This document shows, in pieces, positions 1-9,969 of a stretch of DNA of 64,000 nt. Position numbers and translations under genes: made by a program. Each line of letters opens with the position of its first letter. Positions within the stretch are counted from its first letter, which is position 1. A model generated the notes under the pieces. The model was not told the DNA's origin. It made no database searches and saw nothing but the letters and a program-made list of their open reading frames with translations. Origin of the DNA: Primula veris (Eukaryota; Streptophyta; Magnoliopsida; Ericales; Primulaceae). Where the stretch lies: assembly GCA_963682055.1 (NCBI GenBank), contig OY821745.1, forward strand, positions 23,371,342 through 23,435,341, written 5' to 3'.

Positions 1-282
1 GTTGAGCATGAGACACAACACAAACAGGCTTCTTTATTACACTGGAATGAATGAAATTGTAGCCCAAAGAAATACGAGCCTTAACCAGAAACTCAACTTA
101 ATTTTTCCAGAAATCTCCCTAGCTCCGAATTCCAGAAACTAAAAGCAAAAAAGACTAAGAGAATTGACCATCACTATTATTATTATTATTTTGAAAATGT
201 ATTTATCTGAAAAATGAAATTCAACCTACAAAGATCATAAATATATCACATTAAATTATTATAGGGAAGGCAGAGATGAAAT

Positions 283-1402
283 TCACGCCAAAAGCAAAAG
301 ACTAGGTTTAAAAGCAAATGACTTTGGAGCGATCCATAGCTCATACGTGCAAAAATTTAAACGCACAGCTGGTCTTGTATAATATTGAGCTACAAGCTCA
401 AACCTAAGATCTGGTACCGACTCATCCGAAAATCCAAGGTGGACCATGTAGTTTCCATTATCTACTTGGGTGAGAACGTTGAAGTTCACCCACTCTGTGC
501 TAGTCACTTTGTTCCAACTTTGAAGCTTGAAAACGGGATGGGGTAGTGCAATATCATCAGCACTCAATTCTAAGAAACCAACTATAGTTTCCTTTCCAAC
601 TGCCAAAAGTACAGATCTCTTATCATCGCCATCGAAGAGGCTGACAAATTTATTCTTTAAATTAGGGCTTATGTTTTGGCAAACAACTTAATGGGATGTC
701 TCGCTACTCAAACTGAATTGGACAATTTTTAAGACAAAAACTGGATAAAAAATGAAGTAAATGGACCACTGACAATAACTCAACTCGTAATCATCGAAGT
801 GTCTGATGCACTTGGGGGAACAGAGCCTATATCACATGGCGGTGTTTCTTTCTCCGAGTGTGAGCACCTCGTACTTCTTCACAAACCGAGTAGTGTACTG
901 CATAGAGAAAGCTCGAAAGACCTTGTTGGTAAAATATCCAATCCCAATTTTTTGGTAAAATATCGACAATTGAAAGAAACCGAAACCTGAATAGTAAGCT
1001 CATTAAAGTATGGAATCTAAGACCTAACAACAATGAAGGGATCATATGAGAAATTTTTGGTGGCAAAACAAGTGTCTCTCTAGTCATCGGGTTATATATA
1101 ACTGTCGGGTCAAGCTTCATAGTGGAGGCAATGCTTAACATTCCCTTGTACGAGCTCATGACCTTTAGGTCCTGAAACATTGTCGTAAAGGGGAGATTCC
1201 GAAGTTTTTGTTGTTGCATGTTGATTAAGTGAAGTTTGGTGACATTTTCAAGTTTGTGTTCTTTTGTTCTATAACCGAGACACTTGCTTGATGAAAGTGG
1301 ATCTTTTGTTACTGTGTACGAGCTCTTGCATAGTGTTGCACATCTAAAAGTCGTTTCAATTGGGAGCAAAGCCATTACCATGTTAACTATATCCAAGTGC
1401 AA
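283..1402 (-). pseudogene. Degenerate F-box/FBA (F-box associated) protein gene, left arm
   Basis: F-box proteins bind SKP1 in SCF ubiquitin ligases and recruit targets through C-terminal domains; this one belongs to the FBA (F-box associated) type. Reading down from 1402, the N-terminus MHLDIVNMVMALL PIETTFRC is a weak F-box, followed by DPLSSSKCLGY and the FBA-like stretch YNPMTRETLVLPP. An open frame of 191 codons (827-1402) then ends out of frame. The FBA C-terminal half resumes in another frame at 606-283 with VGKETIVGFLEL and ends with FKPSLLLLA. At least one frameshift separates the halves, so the gene is most likely dead. An LRR/FBD-like fragment lies just upstream (1510-1690). The unit B copy has an extra stop. 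Confidence 0.8.
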
Positions 1403-1509
1403 AACTGGAGCTTCTTCACAAGTCTACGTTTTCTTCTGTCGTTCTACTTTCATCTTTGAAAAAAATGTGATTGTTTCCAAAATAAGCAGCAACCAACAAC
1501 AAAATTCTA

Positions 1510-1690
1510 GGCATTAGCGGATGTCCTTCCTAATAGTAGGATGCGAGAAGTTGAGTATATCAACATTTTCTAGTTTACTATTATCAAGTACTAAATCTTC
1601 AAGTACGGGGAACATTAAAAATGACAAAACACCAAAAGACACACGTCAAAGGTGTAAAATTTTTAAACACGGAAGACGGCGAACCCCAGA
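1510..1690 (-). pseudogene. F-box/FBD LRR fragment, left arm
   Basis: The minus strand reads a broken leucine-rich stretch beginning CLPCLK-like (from tcttccgtgtttaaa) and matching the plus-strand fragment at 1860-2050 and the longer fragment at 9970-10275. This kind of LRR is typical of F-box/FBD genes, not of the FBA type that follows it. It lies a few hundred bases upstream of the F-box start in the same orientation. Stops and frame changes rule out a functional exon. Confidence 0.6.
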
Positions 1691-1859
1691 GTTATACTAC
1701 ATTGTGGCTCTACTGTAGATCATAGGTTTGGTTCGTGGATTAATTCCGTGGTGTTAAGGAAATTGATGTTTTTGTTTTTTTTAGACTACTTGAAACTATA
1801 ACTCGGGAGATTTTCTTTAGCGAAATGTCATTTGTTTTGAAACTTCATGGAAATATTTT

Positions 1860-2050
1860 TCTTGAAATTCCGGAATCTGCATGTCTTCCGTGTTTAAAGA
1901 CTTTACAACTTCGACGTGTGTATTTTGGTGTTTTGTCTGGAAATGTTTTGTCCATTTTATTTTCCCCGTACTTGAGGATTTAGTGCTTGATAATTGTAAA
2001 CTAGAAAATGTTGATATACTCGACGTCTACAACCCTACTATTAGGATTTA
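1860..2050 (+). pseudogene. F-box/FBD LRR fragment, right arm
   Basis: The plus strand encodes IPESACLPCLKTLQLRRVYFG and then loses frame (a stop follows the PYLRI segment). The motif is the LRR region of F-box/FBD proteins. It mirrors the fragment at 1510-1690 and precedes an FBA-type F-box pseudogene by about 150 bases, so the FBD-LRR plus FBA arrangement existed before the inverted duplication. Confidence 0.65.
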
Positions 2051-2329
2051 GTGTCTTTTGGTGTTTTGTCGGGACATCCATTAAAGACTACAATTTTGTT
2101 GTAGGTCGTTGCTTATTTAGGCAACAATCAAATATTTTTCGAAGATGAAAGCAGAATGACAGAAGAAAAACTAGACTTGAGAATTAAGAAGCTCCAGTCT
2201 TGTACATGGATATAGTTTACATGGTACTGGCTTTACTCCCAATCGAAACAACTTTCAGATGTGTAGTCGTATGCAAGAGCTGGTATGTCGAGAATATTAT
2301 CTAGATGTCACATTTTATAAGATTTTTTG

Positions 2330-2790
2330 AATCCAAGTGATGGGCCAAAACTAATTTAAGTTTCAGTCACCCGACCCAATAAAAAAGAGCTTAAAAGCTG
2401 TTTTGAAGCTTAAAAAATAACTTATAATCTATACGGAAAAGATATTTAAATGTAAAAAAGATCTTAAAAAAAAAGATTATAGTCTACACGAGAAATATAT
2501 AAGTGTAAGAAAACAGTTTAAAAGTTTTTTTTTTTTTTATACTTTTTTAGTTTTTTTTAGTGTTTGTTTGAATTATTAAGTAAAAGATAAATAAATTGTA
2601 CAAAACTTAAAAGATGTTTTTAAACTTTTTTTTAGTGTTTGTTTGAATTATTAAGTAAAAAAAAAAGATATCAAAAAGTTACAAAAATAATATTTTTTTT
2701 GTCACTTGTAAGATGACATAGATTTAAAAATCTTGTAAAAGTAGTGACATGAACAAAAATCTTCTTAAAACGTAACCGGGCACCAAGGAG
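2330..2790. repeat. AT-rich insertion splitting the F-box domain
   Basis: This stretch has no counterpart in the left arm of the inverted repeat. It holds poly-A and poly-T runs and an imperfect direct repeat (tagtgtttgtttgaatta at about 2559 and 2633). I found no convincing terminal inverted repeats or target duplication. The element class is unknown. Confidence 0.5.
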
Positions 2791-3676
2791 CCCAAAAAGA
2801 TCCACTTTTCATCAAGAAAGTGTCTCGGTTACAAAACAAAAAAACACACATACATCTTCATCCTACACTTGAAAATGTCACCAAACTTCACCTAATCAAC
2901 GTCCACCGACAAAAACTTTGGAATCTCCCCTTACGAAATTGTTGCAGGACATAAAGGTCATGAGCTCGTGCCAGGGAATGTTAAGCATGGCTTCCACGAA
3001 GAAGTTTGACCCGGCATTTATAACCTGATGACTAGAGAGACACTTGTTTTGCCACAAAAAAATATGACCCCGTCATTGTTGTTAGGTCCTAGATTCCAGA
3101 GTTTTAGGACCTTACTATTCGGGTTTCAGTTTCTTTCAATTGCCGATATTTTACAAAAAAATTAGATTGGGTAATGATTATTCTACAGAGAAATTCAAGG
3201 TCTTTTGAGCTTTCTCTATGCGGTACATTACTCGATTTGTGAAGAAGTACAAGGTGCTCACACTCGGAAAAAGAGTCACCACCATGTGGCTAATTAGGCT
3301 CAGCTCCCCCAAGTGCATCAGAAACTTGGACGAATATGTGTTGAGTTATTGCCAGGGGTCCATTTACTTCATTCGAAACGAGCCTGTCTTAAAAATTATC
3401 CAATTCAGTTTTAGCAATGAGACATTCCGTCAAGGCGTCTAGTCATTTGCCAAAACATAACCCCTAATTTGAAGCATAAATTTGTTAGTGATGATGATGA
3501 CTGGTCTGTACTTTTGGCAGTTGGAAAGGAAACTATGGTTGGTTTCTTAGAATTGAGTGATGATGATGTTGCACCGCCCGATCCTGTTTTCAAACTTCAA
3601 AGTTGGAACAAAGTGACTGGCACATAGTGGGTGAAGTTCAACGTTCTCACACAAGTAGAAAATGGAAAGTACTTGG

Positions 3677-4043
3677 GCGGGAAAAAATATGTTTAGTCTA
3701 GTGTATTAACAGTGTTTAACAATTTAGGTAATAGAGTATCACTTTTAACAATTTTTGTATTAAGCTACAAATTTTTGCCCAATTAAGGACCTAAAAGAAT
3801 AAAATGAAGAAATTAATGTTATTATATCTCAAATTTTGGGATCTATTTATGAAGTACGTTGACAAAATTACACTCATTATATAATAAGTGAGAGAACGTT
3901 AGTGCAATTTCGTCATTTTGTTTAACATCGGGTCCTCAATTATGACAAAATCTATACATTAGTAACTAAATTGTTAAAAATGGTACTCGAGTAACTAATT
4001 TGTTAACCACTGGTAGTAGAGTACACGAAACGTATTTTTTTCC
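3677..4043. mobile_element. MITE inserted in the FBA domain, 7-bp target duplication
   Basis: The coding sequence is interrupted exactly between two copies of tacttgg (3670-3676 and 4044-4050). Removing the element and one copy restores the reading GKYLVHLGFSDE seen in the other arm. Both ends carry related inverted termini (ggaaaaaatatgtttag at the left, and ggaaaaaaatacgttt read inward from the right), and the inner parts (ttaacaattt and similar) are also inverted. Related copies or ends lie at 4259 and 17253. The insertion is at the same site in unit B, so it predates the tandem duplication. The superfamily is uncertain because a 7-bp duplication may be a degraded 8 or 9 bp. Confidence 0.8.
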
Positions 4044-4311
4044 TACTTGGTCCACCTTGGATTTTCGGATGAGTCGGTACAAGATCTGAGGGTAGAGCTT
4101 GTAGCTCAATATATTACAAGACCACCTAAGCATTTGAATCTTTACACGTATAAGCTATGGATTTCTCCAAAGTCGTTTGCTTTTAAACCTAGTCTTTTGC
4201 CTCTGCCGTGAGTTTCATATATGTCTTCTCTGTAATAATTTACTGTGATATGTAGCCATGGGAAAAAAATACGTTTAGTGTACTTTTTATGATCTTTGTA
4301 AGTTGAACCAT

Positions 4312-4382
4312 TTTCTCTCAAAGTGTATAATTCATGAATCATTGTAAAAGAGAGATTCATGAATTACACACTTTGAGAGAAA
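4312..4382. repeat. Near-perfect hairpin, 29-bp arms
   Basis: Bases 4312-4340 and 4354-4382 are reverse complements with one mismatch, separated by 13 bases. The hairpin begins where the F-box inverted repeat ends. It is a compact stem of the kind seen in foldback elements or young microRNA-like loci; there is no evidence of expression. Confidence 0.85.
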
Positions 4383-5383
4383 CACTTCATAGGATGAGAT
4401 ACTAGAGAGATTGATAGTCGATAACCTAGAAGTGAGTAGATAGGCATATACGTGAGTGAAGTTTAGTATTGTAAGACCAATGTCTATTCATTATTCCTTA
4501 CAATATCAATATAAAACAGGGTGAGTGTCCCGGAAATGTAGACCAGGATTAGGTCGAACTCTGTAATTAAACTGTGGTGTCATTTAATTACAGTTTGTTA
4601 TTGATTCCATATTTAGTAACAACTCCGATTATACCTATAGTTTAACTGATAAGCATAACCGCACTTCAAACTAAGAAAAATGTTATTACAAGATGTTATA
4701 AAATAATCGACATGTTTATAAGGGACGGAAGATCTTCACTCGATAAAAACTTTATGTCGCAGCCTAAGGGAAAAAAATGAATAACGGTATAATGCTATCA
4801 TTAACGTCAAATGTGGCACGAAAACAACTCATACGAATATTTTTATTTTTTTTATAAAATGGATACATCTTTAAAATTTAAATATTAAATTACATTGGAT
4901 AAGGCCATATTGTTGTGGACTTGCCTGTTTCGACCAAAAAAGTTTCGACAAGTTCAGCAACAAACATACTTTGTAGTTAGCAGGAAGTTAACGTATTCAA
5001 ATATTTAGAGTGAAAAATAAATCATTAGTTGAAAGAAACTTCTTAAATTTCCTATCTGTATGATTTTTTAAGTAACTGTGCCCATACGAAAGATGTTTAT
5101 AATCTGCAATCCAATGTATTGAAAAATATAAATCTTGTACTGTTGTTCATAATAAACTCAATATTACTACAGCTATTCAAAAATGTCAGTAAAGAACATA
5201 TCCAGATAGCGACAGTTTTTTCATTAAAATGTTATGAAAGTGAATTAATGACGGTCTCTAGACTCAAGTATAAGTGTCAGACTGACACCGGGTGTATCTA
5301 GCAAGACTCTTCCTTTTCTCATCATATACATTTGATAGTGTAATTAAAAATAGAGGAATAGTTCTAAAACAATAAAATGGAGG
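4383..5383. other. AT-rich spacer with a decayed LTR-like end
   Basis: No gene is visible. Around 4500-4640 there is the string gggtgagtgtcccgg followed by gtagaccaggatt. It resembles the better preserved U5-like segment in the solo LTR of unit B (near 58236-58290, gggtgagtgccccgg then gacgtaggct). It is therefore probably the 3' end of an old Ty1-copia LTR. The remainder to 5383 shows nothing recognisable. Confidence 0.45.
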
Positions 5384-6240
5384 AAACAACAGAAATGATC
5401 ATGAAGCATAAAGAAGAGATGATGATGATGGATTAATCCTGGTCAAATCCGACCCAACGACCCGCCCATTTCCTCAACCCAATTCTCTCCTCCTCCAACC
5501 TTCCTTTTACCACCTTGAACTCTCACCACCAAAACCTTCCTAGCCGCATGGCATTTAATGGATGGAAAAGCCCGCTTCGGAAATGGAACGAACGGGTTGA
5601 CAAAATGCAACCTCTCCACTAGTCCACATGGCACTAAGCCGTATCTATCATGCCATCATGACCTCTAAAAATCAAATTAGACAAGATGTGAATATTTTTC
5701 TAGAGCTAGTCAAGAGGTGGTGCAATGCGACGAACACTTTTATATTTCCTTGAGGAGAGGCGAGAGTTACGTTGGAAGATGTTTTTGTTCTAGGTGGGTA
5801 TTCGGTTCTTGGTGAATCCCGTTATATCTCCGATTAAGACCGTCATAAAATGGAGTTTATCCGGATAGATGAGAAATTAAACAATGTGAGAGAAGAAATA
5901 AACAAGTCGAAATCTAAAAAAGTTGGTCAAGTTATGTGGATGGATCATTTTATGGAGAGTGGGGGTTAAGTTGAGCAGTAAGCTTTTCTGGTTCTCTGGC
6001 TATTGCGATATGTGTTCCTGTTCTTGAGAAATGTGGTTGGGAGACATCTTCACAAGATTGCGTTTGGGCTTGTCAGATGGATGAGAGTGGCGCTTGCTCC
6101 TGTTGTGCTTGTTTATCTTTAGAGAGACTTGAGTTCCTTGAAGGAACAAATAGTTGTTTGTAGTGAAGAAAAGGCGATCAATGATAGACTTAATCTGTGT
6201 TCACAAATACAGTTAGTTCAGATTTGAGTTTGGGAAAGAT
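5384..6240 (+). pseudogene. Plant mobile domain (PMD, aminotransferase-like) pseudogene, left arm
   Basis: PMD proteins (MAIN and MAIN-like) include host proteins and proteins carried by Mutator-like transposons. The frame opens MEETTEMIMKHKEEM, reads a stop near 5434, then continues PAHFLNPILSSSNLPFTT and GWKSPLRKWNERVDKMQPLH. Later parts (the WxEARVTLEDVFVLGG equivalent near 5750-5800 and the SKSKKVGQVMWMDHFM equivalent near 5910-5960) are recognisable only by switching frame. Homology continues to about 6519 through the GAKEFVWRPYT region near 6350. It is clearly dead and is the mirror of 6570-7895. Confidence 0.8.
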
Positions 6241-6569
6241 TTCCTAATATTAGTCCACGACATAATATTATCGGGGAGGGTGAGCTGAGAATGAGTCGTT
6301 AGAATGAGTCGTTGGAAAGATATTGGTACAAGATTAGATGTCAATGGTGCTAAAGAGTTCGTTTGGAGGCCTTACACTATGCCGGGAAGTATCTATCCAG
6401 AAATGTAAAATGGATCTCCACCTTTTCAGGTATGCAAGATGATTATATGTCATTTGCTAAATTTATTAGGGTATCTGAATTAGTAAGTCTAGATTGTATA
6501 CAATCATATTCTCCACATCATTGCCTTCAACAACAATTTTCTGGACAAACTTTGAGTCCTTCCACCAAT

Positions 6570-7895
6570 TCAAGTACCATTTTGTGAAAGCATATTCATC
6601 TGTTTTTGGCGGTATATACAATTTCTCATCTCCAACTTTCTTATTGAAAATTTTCCAAACGATTCAGAAGTACTGTCGAAGCAAGCCACTTTCCCAGGGA
6701 TATCCTGATCCATCCTAAATTTCATCGAGACACGATGTGGATAATATGATTGTATACAATCTAGCCCTACTAATTCAGATACCCTAATAAATGTAGCAAA
6801 TGACATATAATCATCTTGCATACTTGAAAAAGTGAAGATCCATTTTTCATTTTCCGTATAGAAATTGTGCTTCCCCGACGTAGTGTAAGGCCTCCAAACG
6901 AACTCCTTAGCACCATTGTTGATTGCCAATCTCACCCTCTCTCTCATCATGTACCAATATCCTTCCAACAACTTATTCTCAACTCACCCTCCCCGATAAT
7001 ATTATGTCATGGGATAATATTTGGAAATCTTTCCCAAGCTCAAATCTGAACTAACTGCATTTGTGACCACATATTAAGTCTATCATTGATCGCATTTTCT
7101 TCATTACAAACAACTATTTGTTCCTTCAAGGAACTTAAGTCCTCGTAAAGATACGTTAGCACAACATGAGCAAGCGCCACTCTCGTCCCTCTGACAAGCC
7201 CAAATGCAATCATTTGAAGATGTCTCCCAACCACATCTCTCGAGAACGGGAAGTCGGGAACACATATCGCGATATCTAGAAAATGAGAAAAGCCTCTTGC
7301 TCAACTTCACCCCCACTCCCCATAAAATGATCCATCCACATCACTTGACCAACTTTTTTAGATTTTGACTTGTTCATTTCTCCTCTTACCTTTTTTAATT
7401 TCTCGTTTATCCGGATAAACTCCACTTCATGACAGTCTTCAATCAGAGATATAACGGATTCACCAAGAACCAAATACCCACCTAGAACAAAGACATCTTC
7501 GAGCGTAATACTCGCCTCTCCCCACAAAAAAAATAAGTGTTCTTCGCGTCGCACCACCTCTCGGCTAGCGCTAGAACAATATTCACATCTTGTTTAATTT
7601 GGTTTTTAGAAGCCATGATGGCATGATAGATACGGGATTTGTGCCAGGTGGACTGGTGGAAAAGTTGAATTTTGTTGACCCATTAGTTTCATTTTCGAAG
7701 CGGGCTTTTCCATCCGATGAATGCCGCATGGCTAGGAAGGTTTTTGTGGTGAGAGTTGAAGGTGGTAAATGGAAGGTTGGAGGAGGAGAGAATTGGGTTG
7801 AGGAAATGAGCGGGTCGTCGGGTTGGGTTTGACCCGGAATCCATCATCGTCATCTCTTCTTTATGCTCCATGATCATTTCCGTTGTTTCCTCCAT
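6570..7895 (-). pseudogene. Plant mobile domain pseudogene, right arm
   Basis: This copy is better preserved than its partner. From 7895 it reads MEETTEMIMEHKEEM, PAHFLNPILSSSNLPFTT and IGWKSPLRK, then changes frame. The frame at 7557-7276 contains LFFLWGEASITLEDVFVLGGY and KSKKVGQVMWMDHFM, which is the PMD core. The frame 6971-6570 contains GAKEFVWRPYTTS, MQDDYMSFATFIRVSELVGLD and MDQDIPGKVA, the PMD C-terminal part. Frame changes near 7680, 7270 and 7040 disable it. The order of motifs follows PMD family members throughout. Confidence 0.82.
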
Positions 7896-8069
7896 TTTTT
7901 TTGAGAACCATTCTTCTGTTTTTAATTACAGTATATATGTATGTATCTAATCTATATGATGAGAAGAGGAAGAGTCTTGTTAGATACACCTGGTATCAGT
8001 CTGACAGTTGTACTTGAGTCTAGAAACTGTCTTCAATTTACTTTTATTATATTTTAATGAAAAAACTTG

Positions 8070-8958
8070 TCTCTATCTGGAGATGTTCTATATGGAACTC
8101 GTTTGGCTATTGCTCCAGCAGTTGTTGCTGTGGTTTACCAAGATTTGAGTTCGATAAAAAATATGTTAGTATCTCCTTCGTAGGGATCAGACAGAAAAAG
8201 GGTTAGTTCTAAAACAAACATTTGGGCACCGTTTCAATTGGTGCAGATTTGGGTTTGGGAGATCAGGTTTTTAACTTTTAAGGCCAACCCTAATCCGATT
8301 CAAGTCGGAGAGCCAAGATTTTCCAGGTGGTAAGAACAAATAACATTGAAAACAGACAATCTAAGGAAGGCCTTCAATTCGGCCGGTGAAGATTTCCAAT
8401 GGCAACCATACTGTATGGTCGTAAATAATTGGAGATTCAACGAGTTTTATAGGACAAATGGAGATTTAATCAATGTTGAGACTGGTATGGACGAGGATAT
8501 AGTCTTTTGCTCTGTGAATTAGACCTAACAAGCTAGTTGGATTGGGAGGTCTTACCCAGAAATATCTGCCACATCTTGTGGCTATGCAGTTTGGGTACGA
8601 TCAAGATATTCCTGCTATTGTCCCTAGATTCAACGGAAGTCCTGATTCTGCTTGGGAATATTTCAAGAGACCAGTCAGGGATACCAATATATATCTACCT
8701 CCTCGTCTGTTTGAGTCGGATGTTACTTTTCGATACTTTTCTTGGTAGGTCCTCACTGTGACAGCTAAGGAAGAAAAGATTGAGAGCAATGTGGAGAAAT
8801 CTCACTCGAAAACTGAAATTCAAATCTCTAAGAAACGTACTAAATATAAAGAAGATTGTGATCTTCTCAATGACCTATCAATTGGAGAGTTATTGGGCCT
8901 TGTTCACAAGAACAATGTAGTTGAAAAGGGAGTTGTAAGAGAGCACAAATGTAGTTGA
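8070..8958 (+). pseudogene. Plant mobile domain pseudogene, 3' fragment
   Basis: This is a third PMD fragment, lacking the 5' half. It reads YGTRLAIAPAVVAVVYQDLSS (8090 on), WAPFQLVQIWVWE near 8230, NPIQVGEPRFSRW near 8300, and EDFQWQPYCMVVNNW near 8390. It changes frame after the stop at 8519-8521 and continues LGGLTQKYLPHLVAMQFGYDQ and SPDSAWEYFKRPV to FRYFSW near 8748. The following frame (8758-8958) is a charged tail that may be the original C-terminus. Several stops and at least two shifts are present. Its sequence differs from the inverted pair just upstream, so it is a separate subfamily copy. Confidence 0.8.
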
Positions 8959-9225
8959 AAAGGGAGTTGTTCACAAGTGCAGTTGAAGTAGCTATAACAC
9001 TTGACTATAGTTATTCAAATGTCTATTTCTACCAGGCTTTCATGTTTTGTCACTCAAAGATATCTGAATTCTTAGATGTTACTAGTAATTAAGATTTGTC
9101 ACATTGAAAATATATTTGAGGGTCACCTTATTAGAAACATCAGAACTAGATACCACTACGGATTGTCATATACGATTAGCTGCAATTAGTACTACCACAA
9201 TGCAAAGATAACATGTCAAAAAAAA

Positions 9226-9535
9226 TTATGAATACCCTAAAGAATGAACGCGTTCTTCAACTTCTTTGGCCTGTTCAACATCAGTGGCATACCATATTTC
9301 GCTATAAATTGATCCATCCCAGCTATCAACATCTGTAATTGGAAGAAACATAGTCCGATACGTTTAAAAGTAACAAGCATTGAAGTCATGGTAAAAAGGC
9401 AAAAAAAAGAAAAAGAAAAATAACCTCGAAGGAAAATGTCGGAGTCGTCAGCATATCCTTTTAATTTCCAGTAAGTGTGGCCATCAGTATCGGAAATTAG
9501 ATTTCTTGTTCTGGTAGTCCCATAGCTCCGTTTTT
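9226..9535 (-). pseudogene. Two coding exons of an unidentified gene
   Basis: On the minus strand, 9535-9425 (37 codons) reads KRSYGTTRTRNLISDTDG and HTYWKLKGYADDSDIFLR. It is followed by an intron with GT at 9424 and an AG acceptor at 9333, and then by exon 9332-9226 reading DVDSWDGSIYSEIWYATD and ending HSLGYS plus stop. The split GAT codon joins cleanly and no stops interrupt either exon, so these are real exons. The upstream end of the first also follows a plausible acceptor (tcatag). I do not recognise the family. No further exons were identified upstream, so the gene is probably a 3' fragment. The unit B copy is at 37947-38256. Confidence 0.55.
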
Positions 9536-9969
9536 CTATGAGAATTATTGGCGAATATCAGTTAGATTCTAGGATCAAATATTGTAGAGGATGCTAACTC
9601 AAATAACGGGCACAATAAAATCTGCCAATATCAGGACATTTACAAAAGTAAATTTCTCTTTACCGATTCCACACTGAATCAAAAAAGATTATTAATTTCA
9701 TTCATTTATTTTTTCAATCCATTTGATTGATTGTTAATCAAATCACAGTCTAAATATTTTTCTTTTTAACTAAGCAACCCTATCACGTTTTACTAAATAT
9801 AGATTCAAATTTACAATGGAAAGGCAGTATGAAAATTAACCAAGATCAAAAATAAAAGTTTAAAAACAAACTTGTATACTCACTTGGTACACAGAACTTC
9901 ATCACATAGAAAAGTAAGGATTTTAATCCTTGTTGAAGAGCTTAAACTTCATACTCATCAACTTCCAAA

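Larger units (their letters stand above)
2206..4211 (+). pseudogene. Degenerate F-box/FBA protein gene, right arm, with two insertions
   Basis: The ATG at 2206 opens MDIVYMVLALLPIETTFRC, a recognisable F-box start, which ends at a stop near 2302 where foreign AT-rich sequence enters (about 2330-2790). The body resumes near 2800 (LSSRKCLGYKTK), shows MTRETLVLPQK near 3030, SFLYAVHYSI-like sequence near 3210, and the FBA segment VGKETMVGFLELSDDDV near 3520-3570. It has an in-frame TAG near 3627, is then split by a 367-bp MITE, and resumes at 4044 with YLVHLGFSDESVQDL to a stop at 4209-4211. Multiple stops and shifts make it a pseudogene. It is the mirror copy of 283-1402. Confidence 0.82.
190..4312. 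repeat. Long inverted repeat of two F-box pseudogenes (unit A)
   Basis: The minus strand of 190-1690 aligns with the plus strand of about 1860-4312, with the centre near 1690-1860. Matching landmarks in both arms are an LRR fragment, the F-box core LPIETTFRC, the segment MTRETLVLP, the FBA segment VGKETxVGFLEL and the C-terminal KSFAFKPSLL. The right arm is longer because it holds two insertions (about 2330-2790 and 3677-4043) and a short MITE fragment near 4259. Arms are diverged by eye at roughly 10 to 15 percent. A transcript through both arms could fold into a long hairpin; transcription is not shown. Confidence 0.9.
5384..7895. repeat. Long inverted repeat of two PMD pseudogenes (unit A)
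   Basis: The plus strand of 5384-6519 matches the minus strand of 7895 to about 6737. Landmarks in both arms are gaggaaacaacagaaatgat near the outer ends, PAHFLNPILSSSNLPFTT, the DVFVLGGY or equivalent stretch, and cttacacta then atgcaagatgattatatg near the centre. The ~215-bp loop (6520-6736) is the C-terminal part of the minus-strand gene and has no partner. By eye the arms differ at about one base in ten. The genes are convergent, 3' ends inward. Confidence 0.9.

Noticed and set aside
6363..6718. Overlapping plus-strand frames of 74 codons
   Set aside because: They cover the PMD left-arm 3' end and the antisense of the right-arm C-terminus; neither frame as a whole reads as a protein.
7590..7832. 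80-codon plus-strand open frame
   Set aside because: It is the antisense of the PMD N-terminal region; the protein text is meaningful only on the minus strand.
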